From Actinomycetes bacterium (lineage in GTDB: Bacteria; Actinomycetota; Acidimicrobiia; Acidimicrobiales; Ilumatobacteraceae), in contig JAIOPC010000017.1 of assembly GCA_021414085.1 (NCBI GenBank), forward strand, positions 62,001-126,000: a DNA stretch of 64,000 bases, in the 5' to 3' direction. Below are positions 61,960-64,000 of this stretch, piece after piece. The notes beneath the pieces were generated by a model. The model was not told the DNA's origin. It was given only the letters and a program-made list of their open reading frames with translations, and did no database searches. The stretch's first letter is position 1; every line of letters begins with the position of its first letter. Position numbers and translations under genes: made by a program.

Positions 61960-62891
61960 GCGCCCGTCGCGGGCCGCGGCCTACCGGTGACCGCTTGCGC
62001 CGACTGTTGGTCATGCTGCCGTGGTTGATGGAGCGCGGCGAAGCGTCACTGGCAGAGATGAGCGAGCGCTTCGAGGTCACAGAATCGGAACTGGTCAAAG
62101 ATCTCGAGCTCGCCGCGATGTGCGGGCTGCCGCCGTTCGTCGACGAAATGGTCGACGTTTTTATCGATGACGGCACCGTGTTTGCCGGTGTGCCGCGACT
62201 GTTCACGCGACCACTGCGGCTGACGGCGCCGGAAGGCTTTGCGTTGCTCGCCGCGGCGCGAGTAGCGATGCAGTTGCCGGGGGCCGACGCCGGGGGAGCG
62301 TTGGCTCGGGCGCTCGCGAAGTTGGCAGCTGCGCTCGGCGACGACGCGGTGGTGGTCGACTCGCCGCAACCACCGGCGACCGCGGCCGTTGCCGAAGCGG
62401 CGACGAAATGCGAACGGCTGCGCATTCACTATTGGTCGCCCGCAGCGGATCGACGCAGCGACCGCGAGATCACTCCCCGGCGTGTCTTCGTTGACGGCGG
62501 CGCTTGGTATGTGATTGCCGACGATCACCTCAGCGGCGAATCGCGCACGTTTCGGATTGATCGCATTGAACAGCTGGAGGCAACCGGGGTCATCGATGAG
62601 CCACGCGACGTAGAAGTTCCGGCGGGAGGCACATGGTTTGCCGACGCCGATTTACCGACCGCTCGTTTGCGCGTTCCGGCGTCGGAGACGTGGGTGGCCG
62701 AGCGTTACCCGACGCGTTCCGTGACAGCCATTAAGAACGGTTGGGAGTTGGTCGTCAGCGTCGCGAGCGAGCACTGGCTGGAGCAGTTGTTGCTGCGATT
62801 GGGCGCCGATGCGAAAGTCGTGGACCCTGCGGAGTGGAAGGACCTTGGTGCGCGCGCGGCGCGCGCACTTCTGGCTAACTACGGCTCGTGA
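61956..62891 (+). CDS. pafC: WYL-domain regulator PafC
   Basis: Protein of 311 aa. PafC-like features are the N-terminal LRRLLVMLPWLMERGEASLAEMSERFEVTESELVKDLELAAMCGLPPF, LFTRPLRLTAPEGFALLAA, and the WYL domain GGAWYVIADDHLSGESRTFRIDRIEQL. It forms a heterodimer with PafB. The GTG at 61956 overlaps the pafB TGA (GTGA), so the pair is made in step. It converges on the exonuclease gene, with one base between. Confidence 0.9.
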   Translation: MSARRGPRPTGDRLRRLLVMLPWLMERGEASLAEMSERFEVTESELVKDLELAAMCGLPPFVDEMVDVFIDDGTVFAGVPRLFTRPLRLTAPEGFALLAAARVAMQLPGADAGGALARALAKLAAALGDDAVVVDSPQPPATAAVAEAATKCERLRIHYWSPAADRRSDREITPRRVFVDGGAWYVIADDHLSGESRTFRIDRIEQLEATGVIDEPRDVEVPAGGTWFADADLPTARLRVPASETWVAERYPTRSVTAIKNGWELVVSVASEHWLEQLLLRLGADAKVVDPAEWKDLGARAARALLANYGS

Positions 62892-62892
62892 C

Positions 62893-63486
62893 CTACGGCG
62901 TCGGCACCCACGCCGGCAGTTGGTCGACAGTGGCGATGCTGTGCGCCTGCAGCAGAAAGGGAAGCACCGCTGCAGTGGCGTCGGCATCGGCGAGAGCATC
63001 GTGTGGCTTGGCAAGTTGAATGCCGCACCGCTCGCACAAGTCGCCGAGGCGGTGCGACATCGTTCGTTCGGGGTCGAGCTGACGCGAGAGGCGCAATGTG
63101 CACAGCGGATCGTTGAGCTGCAGTTGCACGCCCACGCGCTTCGCGGCCTTACGCAGAAACGCCAAATCGAACTCGGCATTGTGCGCCACAAAGCGGGCGC
63201 CGCTGAGCTTGCTGGCAAGTTCGGTGATAACGGTCGCTGCCGGTGGCGCGGTGCGAACGTCGCGACGGTGAATGCCATGCAGCCACGTCGGCCCCACCCG
63301 AAACCAAAGACGCGAGCGCGGTGCCAGCAGGCTGCTCCAGCGATCGAGCACTGTGCCCGACCCGTCGATCACTACGACCCCGACTTGCAGCACGTGATGG
63401 CGGCGGATCGATAGCCCCGAGGTTTCGACATCGACTACAGCGAAACGCTGTGAGCTGATGGGGCCAGATTCCGAAGGTCCGGACAT
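62893..63486 (-). CDS. DEDDh 3'-5' exonuclease (DnaQ/epsilon-like)
   Basis: Protein of 197 aa with the DnaQ exonuclease core. ExoI is VVDVETSG (Asp, Glu), ExoII is HNAEFDLAFL (Asp), and ExoIII is HDALADADAT (His, Asp), so all five acidic/His residues of DEDDh are present. It trims 3' ends in repair or proofreading. ATG 63484-63486 was chosen as the start; a longer upstream frame runs into the intergenic gap. Downstream of the PhoH-like gene. Confidence 0.9.
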   Translation of the reverse strand: MSGPSESGPISSQRFAVVDVETSGLSIRRHHVLQVGVVVIDGSGTVLDRWSSLLAPRSRLWFRVGPTWLHGIHRRDVRTAPPAATVITELASKLSGARFVAHNAEFDLAFLRKAAKRVGVQLQLNDPLCTLRLSRQLDPERTMSHRLGDLCERCGIQLAKPHDALADADATAAVLPFLLQAHSIATVDQLPAWVPTP

Positions 63487-63535
63487 GTGCAGCACCTTAG
63501 GGCAGGGGTCTGACACCAGAGTCGCTGGGAACCTG

Positions 63536-64000
63536 TTACAGAAGTTCGGCCGCGAGGCTGGCCACGTTGCTGCGCTCACAGGCGCTCAGCGTCAAGTGGC
63601 CGAAACAAGTCTGACCGCCAAAGGCTTGGATCAACACCGCCAGTGCGTTGTTCGACTCGCCGAGGTAGGGCGCATCGATCTGGCTGGTGTCGCCGGTGAA
63701 GATGACCTTGGTTCCCTCACCGATGCGGGTGAGCACCGTCTTCAGAGTCGTCGGCTCCAGGTTTTGAGCCTCGTCGACAACCACAAACTGGCGATGCAGG
63801 CTGCGCCCACGCAGGAACGTCACCGACTCGAGCGACAACTGATTCCGGCCCACCAGCTCGTCGACCAATCGATTCGCATCATGCTGGCTGCGTTGATCGG
63901 TGAGCGCGACGATGGCGTCGTGGATGGCCGACATCCACGGGTCGAGCTTCTCGTCGAGACCGCCGGGCAGGAAGCCCACGTCGGCGCGACCCACCGGCAC
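63536..64000 (-). CDS. PhoH-like ATPase, C-terminal part (5' end outside the window)
   Basis: The last 154 residues of a PhoH-family P-loop ATPase. Visible are VGFLPGGLDEKLDPWM, the Walker B region FVVVDEAQN, LEPTTLKTVLTRIGEGTKVIFTGDTSQID, and LTLSACERSNVASLAAELL at the end. The family is linked to RNA metabolism, often with a PIN domain at the N-terminus (YlaK/PhoH2 type). The Walker A and any PIN domain lie beyond base 64000, so the subtype cannot be fixed. Confidence 0.85.
   Translation of the reverse strand: MPVGRADVGFLPGGLDEKLDPWMSAIHDAIVALTDQRSQHDANRLVDELVGRNQLSLESVTFLRGRSLHRQFVVVDEAQNLEPTTLKTVLTRIGEGTKVIFTGDTSQIDAPYLGESNNALAVLIQAFGGQTCFGHLTLSACERSNVASLAAELL

Overview
The window is 64 kb of gene-dense, GC-rich bacterial DNA carrying about 67 protein genes. 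It most likely comes from an actinobacterium of the Acidimicrobiia (Ilumatobacter-like) type. The evidence is a mycothiol S-conjugate amidase and a mycothiol-type maleylpyruvate isomerase homologue, a complete conservon (cvnABCD), a pafB-pafC pair, a wax ester synthase/DGAT, an F420-type luciferase-like oxidoreductase, Ku plus a stand-alone LigD polymerase, many GTG starts, and frequent 1-4 nt start/stop overlaps. I saw no rRNA, tRNA, CRISPR array, transposase or integrase. The class-level assignment is inference.

Layout. 1-7.7 kb: partial acyl-CoA dehydrogenase, prfC, VOC protein, DUF1275 membrane protein with its regulator, M20 peptidase, argG, glycosyltransferase. 7.7-14.5 kb is an envelope block: two tandem L,D-transpeptidases with Thr-rich tails, a duplicated zinc-metallopeptidase lipoprotein, an M24 peptidase, a lipoprotein and a membrane protein. 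14.6-17.2 kb: NHEJ pair Ku and LigD-Pol with two small genes. 17.3-21.8 kb: an amidase / MFS transporter / AAC(2')-like acetyltransferase operon with 4-nt overlaps, then an LLM oxidoreductase.

21.8-25.0 kb is the one clearly accessory-looking stretch. It holds a Cys-rich small protein, an unrecognised protein, a DUF6602-like putative nuclease with a changed active site, and a DUF4145 (HEPN-like) protein, with longer spacers and less GC-biased codons. 25.0-29.4 kb is a four-gene minus-strand run: PEBP lipoprotein, PAS-GGDEF-degenerate EAL protein, CPBP protease, zinc-finger rhomboid. 29.4-35.6 kb: mycothiol amidase, YdjC deacetylase, nuclease lipoprotein, NudC, S9 peptidase, MDMPI-type enzyme. 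35.6-40.9 kb: conservon cvnABCD with a divergent DUF4388-like gene and a DUF1203 protein.

42.3-47.9 kb is a minus-strand run containing an acyl-CoA synthetase, a PAP2 phosphatase and a WS/DGAT, plausibly neutral-lipid synthesis, divergent from an acyl-CoA dehydrogenase. 49.2-51.8 kb: ABC-2 exporter (ATPase plus two permeases). 51.8-64 kb: LarE, SDR, DUF4333 lipoprotein, RarD, pgl-pgi, PhoD, RlmI-like methyltransferase, 3-hydroxyacyl-CoA dehydrogenase, pafBC, a DEDDh exonuclease and the C-terminal part of a PhoH-like ATPase. There is no gene-free stretch longer than about 220 bases.
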